A stretch of DNA of 64,000 bases from Trichosphaerium sp. ATCC 40318 (GCA_038496445.1 JALMLS010000564.1:62001-126000), one strand, 5' to 3'; counted from the first letter of the stretch, positions 47,841-58,202 are shown. Notes: generated by a model not told the origin, from the sequence alone. Program-made: numbers and translations.

Positions 47841-49954
47841 TCACTTTACAGTTACTTTGATAGTGCCTTTTGGTTCCTTGTTCGTGTCTTACGATTAAAA
47901 GGCATAATGGTTTCTCTCCATGACTCTTTTGAAAACACGGCAATCACAAACAACAACGCAATCTATAAACAAAGCAAATCAATTTGGATAGCCAACATGA
48001 AAGTGTAAAGTTAAAGTCCATACCAAGATGATGATGCCAGCAATGATTCCAAAAACAATACCCAAAGTGTTGTTACTACTTTGGTTTTTCGATTGGTTGT
48101 TACATTCGTCTTTGAGTGAAAACAGAATACTCAACCTGCGAAAAGAGAGTTAAGGAAGTGCCCAAAAAACACTATGTTTTTCTTACTTATTTTTAGATGT
48201 TTGCCGCTCTGTGATAAAACAGTCTTTGGTTCCACTTACAGAACTGATATCACCGCTGATGCAAGGAGATTGAATGACAGTAATCTCATTGTTATCCGCG
48301 TGGTCTACGTTAGCAACGTTGATATCAAATGAACTTCCTTCTTCCAAGCTCACACATCCTATTTAAAGTTGTCAAATGGTTGATTATTTGATGCAAGTAG
48401 ATGTACCTTCAACAATGAGAGTGTTGTTGTTTGTCAAATTGAATATCACATTTCCCTTGTTTGTAAAGTTACCAGTTATTGTTACAGTTGCCGCAATGAT
48501 GATCGAGTCAGTGTTCTCGACATTGCCCGTAATGGTGCATGGACTACTTTGACACAATGTGGTTGGAGGTAATTTAGGAATATCTGACAGGGCGAGTGAA
48601 TGAATGTTCTAAGAAATAAACAGAAAGAAATTTTGGATTCCATACCACACGTGGAGCAAGAAGCGTTTACATGAACAGCATCACTGTTTAGTGAACAATT
48701 GCTACTACATACCCCTGTGTTTGGTAATGAACAAGAATGTAGACCATAAGCGTTATCTAAGCACCCAGCTGGCTCCCAAACAATATTTCTTGCACGCTGT
48801 TAGTAGTTTTGAGTACAACCAAAATCGTAACTGCATTGACAACTCCGGACTATGAAACAATGAGGATGCTCTGGAGAAGAAATAAGGAAAGAAGGTGGAG
48901 TTGAATTTTACGAACAGTGGACATTCATTATCCTCGAAGGTACAGTTTGTAAAGATCAAAGGTGCATCCGAAACTGCAAGACAACCAAGGGGTGCAGCAC
49001 CGCTGTTGTGTTGAAACGTTGATCTACTTACTACAGCAGATTGGTTGGCTTCAGTTATGTTCAAAACAACACCAACAAAAAACTGTTCGAAAATATTTGG
49101 GTTACTAGAGTCTAGGCATTGTTTAGCGCTAGTAAATAAGAAGCAATAACTTACTGTTATTCTCAAAAGAACAATCGCTAATTGATAGCTATTTTGTGAA
49201 GTTAAAATACCTCACATGTATGCACCTGTACCTCATTAATTGAGTGCGCCACCAATACTCCGAAGTGATTGTCAATGAACTTGCTATGGCTAATCATCAC
49301 TGTTTCACTAAATGCATAGTTGAAAAAAGTAGGAACTACACGTTAAGTACACTTCTGTAATCGCCAGAGAGGGATACGGAGCATCAGTTTTTCCAAAGAA
49401 ATGAGAACGTCTAAAAGAGGTAAGATGAAGGGAAAGTTTATCAAGCAAAAAAGCGTACAGATATTGACGCTTAATGCGTTTTTTATTTCTAGTGGACCAG
49501 TAAAATTAAGATTAATTAGAGTAATATTAAAGCCACCAGCGTTTATAGACGCAGCTTTCCCATCCGTATCGAATGTCGATATTGAAACGGCGCTATTAGG
49601 TGCTTGGAAAGAAAGAATCAGAACCTTGGGCACAAAACACGTGCTATAAAAAAATTGTTGCTATTCAAAGTTTAATTTACGAACCTCGCAAAATAATGTT
49701 TTGTCTAAGTACTGTGTCATTGTTTGTATGTAATTCGTAGCTTATTGTTTCATTTTCAAAAACTATTTCGCTTATATTTGCTTTCAGCAAGTAACAAGTT
49801 ATGTTGTTCATACAAGCGTCAGACAAGCTTGCTGCTACATTGTAGAAAAGTTAAATATTTCGCCTAAACGTATTGGGGCAGGCGTACTTGTATCACCTTT
49901 AGTCGCAATGGCTGCATACCCAATAACAATAAAAGTCAATAACCAGACATTCAT
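47841..49954 (-). CDS. Beta-helix membrane protein, array copy 10
   Basis: ATG 49954 gives MNVWLLTFIVIGYAAIATKG. Marker ACMNNITCYLLKANISEIVF, followed by ENETISYELHTNND. Rungs: INAGGFNITLINLNFTGPLE, shared exactly with copy 8, and NQSAVVSRSTFQHNSGAAPL, LAVSDAPLIFTNCTFEDN, shared in style with copy 9: a mosaic. The Pro/Thr linker is almost absent (LPPTTLCQSSPCTITGNV), the shortest in the array. Stalk ITGNFTNKGNVIFNLTNNNT; GSSFDINVANVDHADNNEIT; helix; tail RVMERNHYAF-TAA-S-TAA-DTNKEPKG ending TGA 47841-47843. CACGTG at about 49638 is in an intron 316 bp after the start. Confidence 0.84.
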
Positions 49955-50039
49955 CTTAATTGTTTGATTTGGTTTTCGTAATAATACGAATCAGGTCCAA
50001 AAAACGTTTAACCTGCTTCACTACTTACTTAATTTGTAA

Positions 50040-50215
50040 CGTCATCCGACTTAAAAGCGTGGCTTAGGTGACGGGATTGAAAATCGCGATGCAAACTGCT
50101 AGAGATGTACAATCTACTCACAAATTTTATCAAACAAAGTTTCAGTGAACGATATTCTATAATTTATTTCCGCCTGTAACTCCATCATTTCATAATTCTA
50201 CATCACCAAACCCAT
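50040..50215 (-). pseudogene. Relic of a beta-helix 5' exon
   Basis: Shares GTTTCAGTGAACGATATTC and flanking blocks with the truncated copy at 44110-44320, in the same orientation and at the same distance from the next copy. No open frame remains. It marks the edge of the array. Confidence 0.55.
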
Positions 50216-50219
50216 CACA

Positions 50220-50856
50220 ATGTCTCTATTATTCCCTGGACTAGGAAAACACTGCCATGTTGAAGATTGTAAAGAACTAGGTACGTAAAAGCATCAAAAC
50301 GAAATCTCTTCGCGTCTCTTACGCATTTTATTAGACTTTCTACCGTATACGTGCAAATTATGTAAAGAAGTATTCTGTGGCGAGCACAGACATTTCGCAG
50401 CGCATAAATGCGCCAAAATATCACTACTGAAGGGTAAGTAAATCATTTTCGCTCTTTTGGACGAATTTTCAGTCAATCTTCTACTAAAAATTTGTAAACA
50501 CTCTGAAATACGCTTGAAACATATTCTAACGCTCTCCATTAGACAAAAAAGCACTTGCATGCCCATTATGTTCAAAACCTCTTAACTGCCTTCCTGGACA
50601 AGACCGAAACACAGTTGTTAGTAAGCATATTGATGGTGGCTGTAAAGACGACAATGATTTGAGGCATAAATGCAGCAAGAAACGCTGTAAAAAATTCACA
50701 CTTGTTCCTATCAACTGTCCTGATTGCCACAAGCATTTCTGCGTTTCACATCGCTCAGCAGAACGACACTCTTGTAAAGCAAAGCGTCCAACTATCAAGA
50801 AGCCTCTACGAAATGGAGTACTCCATTTATCGCCTCTTGTTCAAGCAAAGGCGTAA
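50220..50856 (+). CDS. ZFAND2-type AN1 zinc-finger protein
   Basis: Stress-linked proteasome/p97 adaptor family with two AN1 fingers. Three exons. It starts MSLLFPGLGKHCHVEDCKEL, matching the family's FPDLGKHCSEKTCKQLDFLP; the first AN1 finger continues DFLPYTCKLCKEVFCGEHRH with AAHKC. A linker (ACPLCSKPLNCLPGQD, KHIDGGCKDD) leads to the second finger (KCSKKRCKKFTLVPINCPDC, HKHFCVSHRSAERHSC). All expected Cys and His ligands are present. Both introns follow a G at codon position 1 with GTACGT or GTAAGT donors. I end it at TAA 50854-50856 after VQAKA; if that TAA is Gln the tail would be SFQQNMQKQNAVKKLRK and longer. No ubiquitin-interacting motif is seen. Confidence 0.93.
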
Positions 50857-51148
50857 TCCTTTCAACAAAACATGTAAAAACAAAACGCTGTAAAAAAACT
50901 CCGAAAATGTACATAAAAAATAGATTAACTCATTTCTACTCGTTTTTATACATCGCAAACACTATTTCTACGCGTGGAGATTACTCTTGCATAGTAATTA
51001 GAGCACTTGGTGAAAAACTGATAACTATTGAAAAAACCGAATAAAGGTCGTCCGAGCGTGTTTCTTGTTCGATGCTATTTATTTCGCACACGAACAAAGC
51101 AATCTGGTGTACTGGATTTTTTGCAATTTTTTTTTGTTGACCCATTTT
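50857..51148. other. Convergent 3' region
   Basis: 292 bp between ZFAND2 (plus) and the Sel1-repeat gene (minus). AT-rich; no other feature. Confidence 0.4.
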
Positions 51149-52641
51149 TCAGTCTGACAAAGCCAACCCTCTTCTTGTGTTTCTCTTTCCTGATCTACTG
51201 GAGTGTGTTACTTGTATACCACCCTTTCTTTTCGATCTATGAGGTGTACTACTTCTTATCTCATGAGATCCTGTTCTTCTTAATTTATGAATTTTTTTTA
51301 TATCTGCCTTTTGTAGTTGTTGCTGTGGTTGGATTAGAGCTTCTTTGGCGTAAACTTTTGGTTTTAGCAATTGTCCCATATCATGAAAGAATTTAACAGC
51401 ATCAGGTTCAGTATGATAAAGCCGTGACAAGTATATCTCAGCTTCATCAGAGCCCTAATAAATCCAAGGCGGTTAACAAAAAATAGCTACAGTTTATCAC
51501 GAACTCTATTTGCCGCCATGTAATACCACTTTGCTGCACCAACGGGATCTCGTTGTGTACCAAGACCCATCTCATTTAAATAACCCATCTACAGTGGATG
51601 TTAGGAAGAAACAATCAAGATACACCATGTACATTAAACATTGCTGTCACATTTCCAGCACTTGCTGCACGTGAATACCAACGAACTGCCTTTGCTGTAA
51701 AAAAGTATAAATAAAGGAATACCGCTTTGTTTTTGAATCAAGCGCACCATAGTTGCGTTTTACTCCTATACCATCTGCGTATAACGCTCCTAGATTACAT
51801 TGAGCAGCTATATTACTGGTAGCTACCTAAGAAACACGACATTTTAGATCACATGTGACGCCACACCAAACAAACGCGCGTACTGATTTATGAAAGAATA
51901 TTTGTGCTTTTGCATATTCACGTTGTTCTAATAACAATGTAAATCCAAAGGTATTTGTCACTTGTCGTCACAAATTCCGAAATGTTAATCTAACCTTGAT
52001 ACAATAGCGCCAAATTATTTAATGCATCACCATCTCCGTCCTCACCTGCATCAAGGTACCAACTAGCTCTGTTAGCGTGAAAACCACTAAGGCGTACTGT
52101 ATAGCGTCCGGAATAGATTTAGGTGTTCCTAGACCTAGTTCACAAGAGAACCCTGTCATTTTCTTCGCTGCTGTATGCCCTTGACGCATGTCATTCATTT
52201 TTTTTTGTAAAACTTTTTTGCTTTTTTTTTAAATTTCGGAGCACGTGCGTACCTCTTATGGCGGCTCTTAGGAATATAGGATATGATTTAAGGTATGCTT
52301 TACGGTAAAAGTAAATCAGTGCGTCTTCGAAACTTTGAGCTAACGATATTTGAAGAGCTTCACCCATGAGATGCAAGGAAGGCTATAAGGAGATTAAAAA
52401 TAGCCATTCTGGCTTTGACTTGCGGAGAACTTTAAATTTCCGAACCACTTTTTGTCTAAATTAAATCCATAGGAGCCAAAAATAACACCTACGACAGCGC
52501 TCTTCTTTTGAAGATTGGGTTTGGACTGGTGACTGGCACTGCCAACACTGCAAAAACAAAAAAGAAAAAGAAAACTCCTGTAAACAATTCCAAACATCTC
52601 TCTTCAGGATCTCTACGCACGTGGTACAAATGTTTTTCCAT
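51149..52641 (-). CDS. Sel1-like repeat protein
   Basis: Helical-repeat scaffold. It starts MEKHLYHVRRDPEERCLELF. The second exon is Cys/basic-rich and carries two in-frame TARs read as Gln (FWLLWI-TAA-FRQKVVRK; LISL-TAG-PSLHLMGEA) before helices (QSFEDALIYFYRKAYLKSYP). Sel1 repeats follow: ANRASWYLDAGEDGDGDALN with NLALLYQG; GLGTQRDPVGAAKWYYMAAN; GSDEAEIYLSRLYHTEPDAV. Spacing of the A-x-x-W/Y-Y and G-x-A-x-x-x-L patterns fits 36-44-residue repeats. The C-terminus is basic (PHRSKRKGGIQVTHSSRSGK) and ends at TGA 51149-51151. Sel1 proteins often act in ER quality control or cell-wall synthase activation; no signal peptide is seen here, so a cytosolic adaptor is more likely. Confidence 0.72.
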
Positions 52642-52742
52642 CGTGAACACCTTGAATTAAAAAAAAAACCAAAAGATTCAAAATAAAATTATTACTTGAA
52701 GAGATGCTGAAGTGATGACGAAAAGAAGATTGGCGATCAACT

Positions 52743-54077
52743 CATGGTATCTTTACTGTATTTTTATTGCATTTACTGATTTAATTTGATTTGGATTTTC
52801 TGTCTTCTCTAAAAATAATGTAAGACACGTGAATCTTATTTTATTGTTCTATCCTTTCTCATGGAAACCGAAAAAAATTTACGTACTTGTACAAGCGAAG
52901 AACATACTGTCCAAGGACGCTCTCGCGGATTTCTGTTATTTTGTCGAGAACTGATTCTGGCACTTCTTCAAATGTAAGACCTGTACCACCATATTCTGGT
53001 GCACATACAGCTACTCCAGTATAACTACATAACCTAAGATGTACAACAAGTAAAAATCTTGAGTAAGAAGGAAGCCCTACGCGATGTCCATGAGTGTTAG
53101 TTCTTTGTTATTCCAGTATTTTCTTCCATCTTTTAGAGTTTCTTCTATCTCTTTTTTAAAGTCATACACCTAAAATCTATGTAAAAACCAAGCGCTATAA
53201 GATGGGGTTACATACAACTTCCATTGATTTTTGCGCTGTTTGGGCGTTAAGCTTTAGAAGGTATCTTATTAAAAATACAACAAGTTGATATAAACCATAT
53301 GGCAGCAAAGCTGCTTGCCATTCTGGGATACGTTTACCCCATATCTTGATACAGAGCTAGTACATTAATAAGTGGAACCCAATTTAATGTATTAAGAAGT
53401 ACCTCTTTGTGTGGAATAACGTGATGGTAAAGCCACTTTCTCAAAGCTGGAGCATAATCCCTATCAAGTCTTTTTAATAAATCTTTATCTTTATCTTCAA
53501 CTTTAAGAAATCCTCTGTTATCTGGGTCTTCACCATAAAGAAACTCAAGTATTTGCTTAGAATCTCCCAAGCGTGTTCTACCACCCACATGAAGCGTAGG
53601 TACCTAAAGTGTCACAAGTCAAGAACTCGAGTACAACAGAAAAAAATCAAAAAAAAACAAGAAAAAAAACAGTAGTTCGTTCTGTCACATACTGTACGTC
53701 CTTTGAAGAGAATACCCATCACGACTACTTCACCTTCTTCAGTATATGGCATTCCAATCTTGTCAAGAGCCCATCGGACCTACAAAATCTTAGCTGCCAA
53801 ACGGAGCTACCTGGTGCCTGGTTTACCTTTTCTACAAAGTGAGAGATAGGTACACTCTCTAAGACGCGTTTGGAGCTTGATACATTCATACGATACACAA
53901 AGTTGTATATCACCTAACCAAGGTGTTAGTAGACGCATTGATCATAACGTATAGTACGTTGGCGAACAACCAAACGCAAAGATATACAAGACGTGTCAAA
54001 AAGCCGCCAGGGGCACCAAAGAGCACGTAAACAAGTAAAATAGGCGTCAAGTAATGGAGAATAGCTGGCCCAGTCAT
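52743..54077 (-). CDS. Glutathione S-transferase-like protein with N-terminal membrane segment
   Basis: ATG 54077 gives MTGPAILHYLTPILLVYVLF and a second hydrophobic run (LVYLCVWLFANVLYVMINAS): one or two membrane helices. The GST N-domain follows (EKVRWALDKIGMPYTEEGEV, FKGRTVPTLHVGGRTRLGDS then KQILEFLYGED). VPTLHV contains the cis-Pro and GDSKQI is the Asp-Ser glutathione site. The C-domain has RLDRDYAPALRKWLYHHVIP, WGKRIPEWQAALLPYGLYQL and LTLMDIALCSYTGVAV. A 22-nt intron at 53357-53378 is required. It ends LGQYVLRLYK plus a short basic exon at TGA 52743-52745 or the TAA just before. Resembles microsomal or outer-membrane GST-fold proteins. CACGTG lies in the last intron. Confidence 0.85.
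53357..53378 (-). other. Candidate 22-nt intron in the GST gene
   Basis: Minus strand begins GTTCCA and ends GTACTAG. Removing it joins HKEVLLNTLNW to LCIKIWGKRIPEWQ. Without it the two conserved halves are in different frames. Confidence 0.6.
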
Positions 54078-54200
54078 TTGGTTATCGTTTATTGAATTGC
54101 AGTCATCTTCACGCGGAGTTGACTTAACTGACCACAAAGTTGTTTGATTTTACCTAACTAACCCGACCTGTCAGTATTCTATAACGTTGTACCAAATGCG

Positions 54201-54446
54201 ATGGCACGTATAAAACTACGCTTTTACTGCATTGATACGTGTTGTGGGTAATTTATGGGTGTTAGGTGGCAGAGAATACACGTGATTTATATCGATGAAA
54301 AACCTCTGTTAGAAATACTTGCTAGTGTTTATGGAACAGTAGAAGACGCGAATATATTCGTTGGTGTCATATTACAACCGGTGGCGCAAGGTAACATCCT
54401 TAGCTTACTGCCCGTGCGCTAACTAGTCAAAGGAATGATGTGGTGA
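54201..54446 (+). CDS. 81-residue protein hidden by in-frame TAA
   Basis: ATG 54201 to TGA 54444-54446 with TAA at 54249-54251 and 54420-54422 as Gln. It reads MARIKLRFYCIDTCCG, then FMGVRWQRIHVIYIDEKPLL, EILASVYGTVEDANIFVGVI and LQPVAQGNILSLLPVR, LVKGMMW. The composition is protein-like and no intron is needed. I do not recognise the family. It is divergent from the GST gene with 123 bp between starts. The opposite strand is also free of TGA here, so the coding strand is not certain. Confidence 0.5.
54249..54251 (+). other. In-frame TAA in the 81-residue ORF
   Basis: Lies between IDTCCG and FMGVRWQRI. The frame is uninterrupted by TGA on both sides and no GT-AG pair would remove it. Confidence 0.5.
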
Positions 54447-54587
54447 CTTTTAACGATGGCGGACAATCAAAAACAACGCCAAAATTGTAAATAAAACCAG
54501 ATTTGTGTGATTCCCTCTTGTGCTTCTACATGCGCTAACAAAGCGATTAATACCTTATTTACGTATACATAAATCTATACGTGGTTT

Positions 54588-56811
54588 TTAGAAGCTATAC
54601 CCTTTCTTTCCAAAACTTGTCGCTGCAACTGATTGGAAAGCTTAATCAAAATTATAGCTTGGAATACCTGTCATTTTTTAAGTTGGGAGCCATTTCACGT
54701 TTAACAAAAAAAGCCAGTCACTCATCTAAACTCCTTTAAGACTCAACAAGCTACAGCTCTAATTACTTTTATAAATCAACGTGCGCGTAATATTGAGTAC
54801 AATTGAAAGTGGCTTTTGGATCACGTTTGTACGCCTAAATTGGTTGGGCTGGAGCGGCATTGCATTTCTATTCAAACATGCTGTTACTGACAAATAATTA
54901 TAAAGTGGTTGGCTGCTATGTTTGGCTTCTTTGCTTAAGTAGAGTTTTACTTGTTGCTAGTTGCACTTGGTGAGTTTGTCGGTTTGTAGCATTTCTATTC
55001 GATCATCTAAATTGTCTAAAAGCAAGTTTCCACCTCTAAAAAAATACTGGTTGTAGCTGCAATTGTCTGTGGCAGTCCGAAGTACATCAAGAAGAAGACT
55101 TTGATTTGAAATGTTGTTTATTTTAAGCTAGTAGTACACCTTTGGTACGCAACAAGTTTTGACATTGCTGACTGACGTTATCATAACCCATTACACTGAT
55201 AATACATATACTAGATATCGCCTTTACACCCTCGTCAGTTATTCTTTTACAGTTCGTCAAAAAGATAACACTTGAACCTTCCAATGCCTTGAGCACTTCA
55301 TCACTTACATTCGTGACTTACAAACAAATATTAAGTACACCAGCACCATGCAAAGCATCGATACCTTCACGTGTAACAGCTGTATTAGTCAAATTTATCT
55401 TCTTCACACCAGCCAGCGCTTTTACACCTTTATCAGTCACTTTTGTATGTGAAAGATCAATTGTATGAACACCAGCTAATGCCCTAATACCTTCATCTGT
55501 TATTTTTTTACACTTCTTTAAATCGATAGAATGCACGCCAGCCAATGCCCTTAGACCCTCATCTGCTATTTCGCATTTAGTCAATTCGATGGTGTGTACA
55601 CCAGCCAATTGTTTAAAGCCATCATCAGTTATTTTCTGGCAAAAACTCAAGTAAATTGCATGTACACCTTTCAATGCCTTGACACCTTCATCTGTTATAG
55701 TGGAGCAAAACCTTAAAAAGATGGTATGTACACCTGCCAAGGCCATTATACCATTGTCTGTTATTTCGTTACAGCCAATCAAGTCAATAGTATGTACACC
55801 TGCGAGCGCTTTTAGCCCCTCATCTGTTATTTTTGTCCTTGTTATCCTGATTTCAAATGCACCAGCCAATGCCTTGAAACCTGTATCTGATATGCCTTCA
55901 CATTTGTCCAATACGATGGTATGTACGCCCTTTAATGCCTTAATACCTTCATCACCCACATTTGTTCTTGATAAATTGATATTATGTACACCCTTTAATG
56001 CCTTAATGCCTGAATCCGTTATACATTCACAATGGTATAAGTTTATAGTATGTACGCCAGTCAATGTCTTTATACTCTCATCTGTTATTTGGCATTCAGT
56101 CAAGTCGATAGTGTGCACACCCTTTAATGCCTTGACACCTTTATCAGTCACGTTTGTGTGCGATAAATTAATGTTATGTACGCCAGCTAACGCCTTTATG
56201 CCTTCATCTGTTATGCTCTGACAAAATATCAGACTGATGGTGTGTACGCCAGCCAATGTCTTTATACTCTCATCTGTTATTTTGCATTCACTCAAGTTGA
56301 TAGTGTGCACACCCTTTAATGCCTTGACGCCTTCATCGTCCACAGAACTGAATGACAAATCAATTCTGTGGACACCGGTCAACGCTTTTAAACCTTCGTG
56401 AGTAAACATTTTACATCTCCGCATGTTGATGGTATGTACTCCAGCCAACGCCTTGAGAACTTCATTACTAACATTGGTGCGAGAGACATCTATGTCGCGA
56501 CAACCCCTCAAGTCTATTGATGTTAAACTCGCAACTAAGCGTCGGCGATCTTTTGTATCACTATTACCAAGACCGTCCAATAAAATGCGTGTGTTTAGAA
56601 GTAAGGGGCTACCAGACAGACTTTTTAATTCGCTTATACTTTTAACCGATATCCAACCATATCCCACGTGGCTGTGGACTATATCTCGCAAGAAACGGCA
56701 TGTTTGGGCTGAACGGAGTGTAAACTTGCCTTGTTTTAGAATATGGACTATCATTTCAACTGGGAGTGATACGAGGTGAATCGGAGACTTGCTTGCGCCG
56801 TTGTTCTCCAT
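54588..56811 (-). CDS. F-box-like leucine-rich-repeat protein, reading through TAA
   Basis: Starts MENNGASKSPIHLVSLPVEM with an F-box-like region (LPVEMIVHILKQGKFTLRSA, CRFLRDIVHS), then about 18 LRRs of 18-25 residues with the consensus [I/L]xL-x-x-x-x-[I/V]TDEGIKALAGVHT. The standard ORF ends with LNICL at TAA 55318-55320, but the repeats continue in frame (VTNVSDEVLKALEGSSVIFL, NCKRITDEGVKAI). A 49-nt intron (GTCAGT donor) then enters a frame reading LKINNISNQSLLLDVLRTAT, GGNLLLDNLDDRIEMLQTDK and further TAR-containing sequence. The C-terminal end is uncertain; I place it at TAA 54588-54590. Repeats are nearly uniform, so recent expansion by unequal crossover is likely. LRR F-box proteins usually select ubiquitination targets. 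Confidence 0.9.
55318..55320 (-). other. In-frame TAA inside the LRR array
   Basis: Preceded by GAGVLNICL and followed by VTNVSDEVLKALEG, which aligns with an upstream repeat unit RTNVGDEGIKALKG. The repeat rhythm is unbroken. Confidence 0.88.
55440..56500 (-). repeat. Tandem LRR-coding repeat units
   Basis: Units of about 66-75 bp encode GVHTI-L-x-x-C-x-x-[I/V]TDEG-I-KAL-A/K. Their regularity also produces long shadow ORFs on the plus strand (for example 55679-56221). Confidence 0.8.
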
Positions 56812-57260
56812 GTTGTGAATGTAAAAAATGGTATTCTTCGGTACTATTTTTAGTATTTCAATGAATGGTTACGTGAAACGTGAGGTTGACCATTTCTGCA
56901 CTGAACAATCTCTGTCATTGTACCAGTGTTGCACCTACCTACAAAAGCAAAAGCGGTTAATGTACAAGCACAAAATCGTAACATTGACCCCAAGGCACTG
57001 AAAAGAACTTCAGAATCTTGTTTTACCCTCAAACACAACTTCGACTTCTCGCATAACAGCAACAAACTTTAGGTTTGTATTTTAAGGCATACATCCTCTA
57101 AGATTGATTACCGGGCTTAGAATATTGTGAACTCTTACAAAAAAAATCTGATGTTTGTATCTACTTCCCGAATAGCGCTTTTGGTTTTGGTTTTTGGTAC
57201 GTCATTTACCCTCACCTCTATAAATAACACAGCGCGCTTATACTTTTAAACAGTTTGTGT
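56812..57260. promoter_or_regulatory. Divergent intergenic region
   Basis: 449 bp between the LRR gene (minus) and the secreted-like gene (plus). A short Cys-rich minus ORF (57065-56850) has no support. TATAAATAAC occurs at 57219-57228. Confidence 0.4.
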
Positions 57261-58202
57261 ATGTTTATTTGCCAAACAAATAGATAATTTACCAGTGAGT
57301 GTATTCTCTTCAAAGGTACAAGAAGATAAGAGTAAAGGTAATATTCATTCATTCTTTTTGTCTTCATTTTCTTCGCTCTTTTAACGTCTACACAGGTATA
57401 TACCCTATTGGCGGCAGTGGGCAAATAAACGGTCACTTTTGTACAGACACATACGTTGGTTCGTCTTTTTTTTTTTTTTGTCTCAAAGTGAGACTCTCCT
57501 TCTAACTAAAGAATTAGACAAGGATATTGGCATACAAGTAGGACTTCGTGTTGAGAAACGGTATAAGGGACCTGTTTATACATTGATTGAACGCAGTTAT
57601 TACGCAGAAGTAGGTGTTGATAAAAACAACTTCGTACGCGATAATACGTCACGTGACAGCTAATTTTTTCTCATTTTTTTGTTAAAATTAGCCACTGTGG
57701 GATCTCGACTTTCACCTAGACGCTGGGACTGCTTACCTTGCTACACAGCAAAATGACTCTATAATGACTCCACACAACGCATTAGAGCATGAAGTAACAC
57801 TTTCCTTTGACTTGGATCCTTCATCTGGTATAAAATGGAAAAACGAGACATTAAACGATTACTACCAAGGCTTGCTCATTTTGGGACAAAACGCACTTCC
57901 AATGAACTTTTCTCCTTTCTTTATCAACCCAAACGTACGTCAAGCATTTTCTCTAGTGTCTACGATGTACAAAAGGAAACCTAGTCGTGTCTATTGGTGT
58001 CACGTGTATTGTTAGTATCCAAAAAAGTTTACTTAACTTTTTTTGTTAGATCAAAGGAAACTATACAGCACTGCTATCAGTTACGAACAACCAAACAAAA
58101 GCCGTAATCGTTAGCTCCGAAATAAATGTACTATGTGGGTTTACACCACCAATGACAGTAAGCACGGATAGCCTATACGCTTAGAAATGCTTGTTGGTGT
58201 GA
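57261..58202 (+). CDS. Secreted-like protein of unknown family
   Basis: About 225 residues in five exons. The first exon (MFICQTNR-TAA-FTSECILFK) needs TAA as Gln. Later exons: GIYPIGGSGQINGHFCTDTY; TKELDKDIGIQVGLRVEKRY, GPVYTLIERSYYAEVGVDKN; LWDLDFHLDAGTAYLATQQN, EHEVTLSFDLDPSSGIKWKN, GLLILGQNALPMNFSPFFIN; IKGNYTALLSVTNNQTKAVI. Beta-strand-rich, with possible N-glycosylation sites (NETL, NYTA, NNQT). No clear signal peptide or known motif. It ends at TAG 58182-58184 or TGA 58200-58202. A CACGTGAC element lies in the intron at about 57649. Confidence 0.55.

Noticed and set aside
55679-56221. 180-codon plus-strand ORF
   Set aside because: Exact antisense of the LRR repeats; repetitive translation (VCTP.NA..PSSVI) is a shadow of the repeat unit.
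24871-56811. Multiple pseudogenes explaining the in-frame TAA/TAG codons
   Set aside because: TGA is absent from the same frames, the peptides after the TARs are conserved between paralogues, and TARs fall at Gln columns; decay would not do this.
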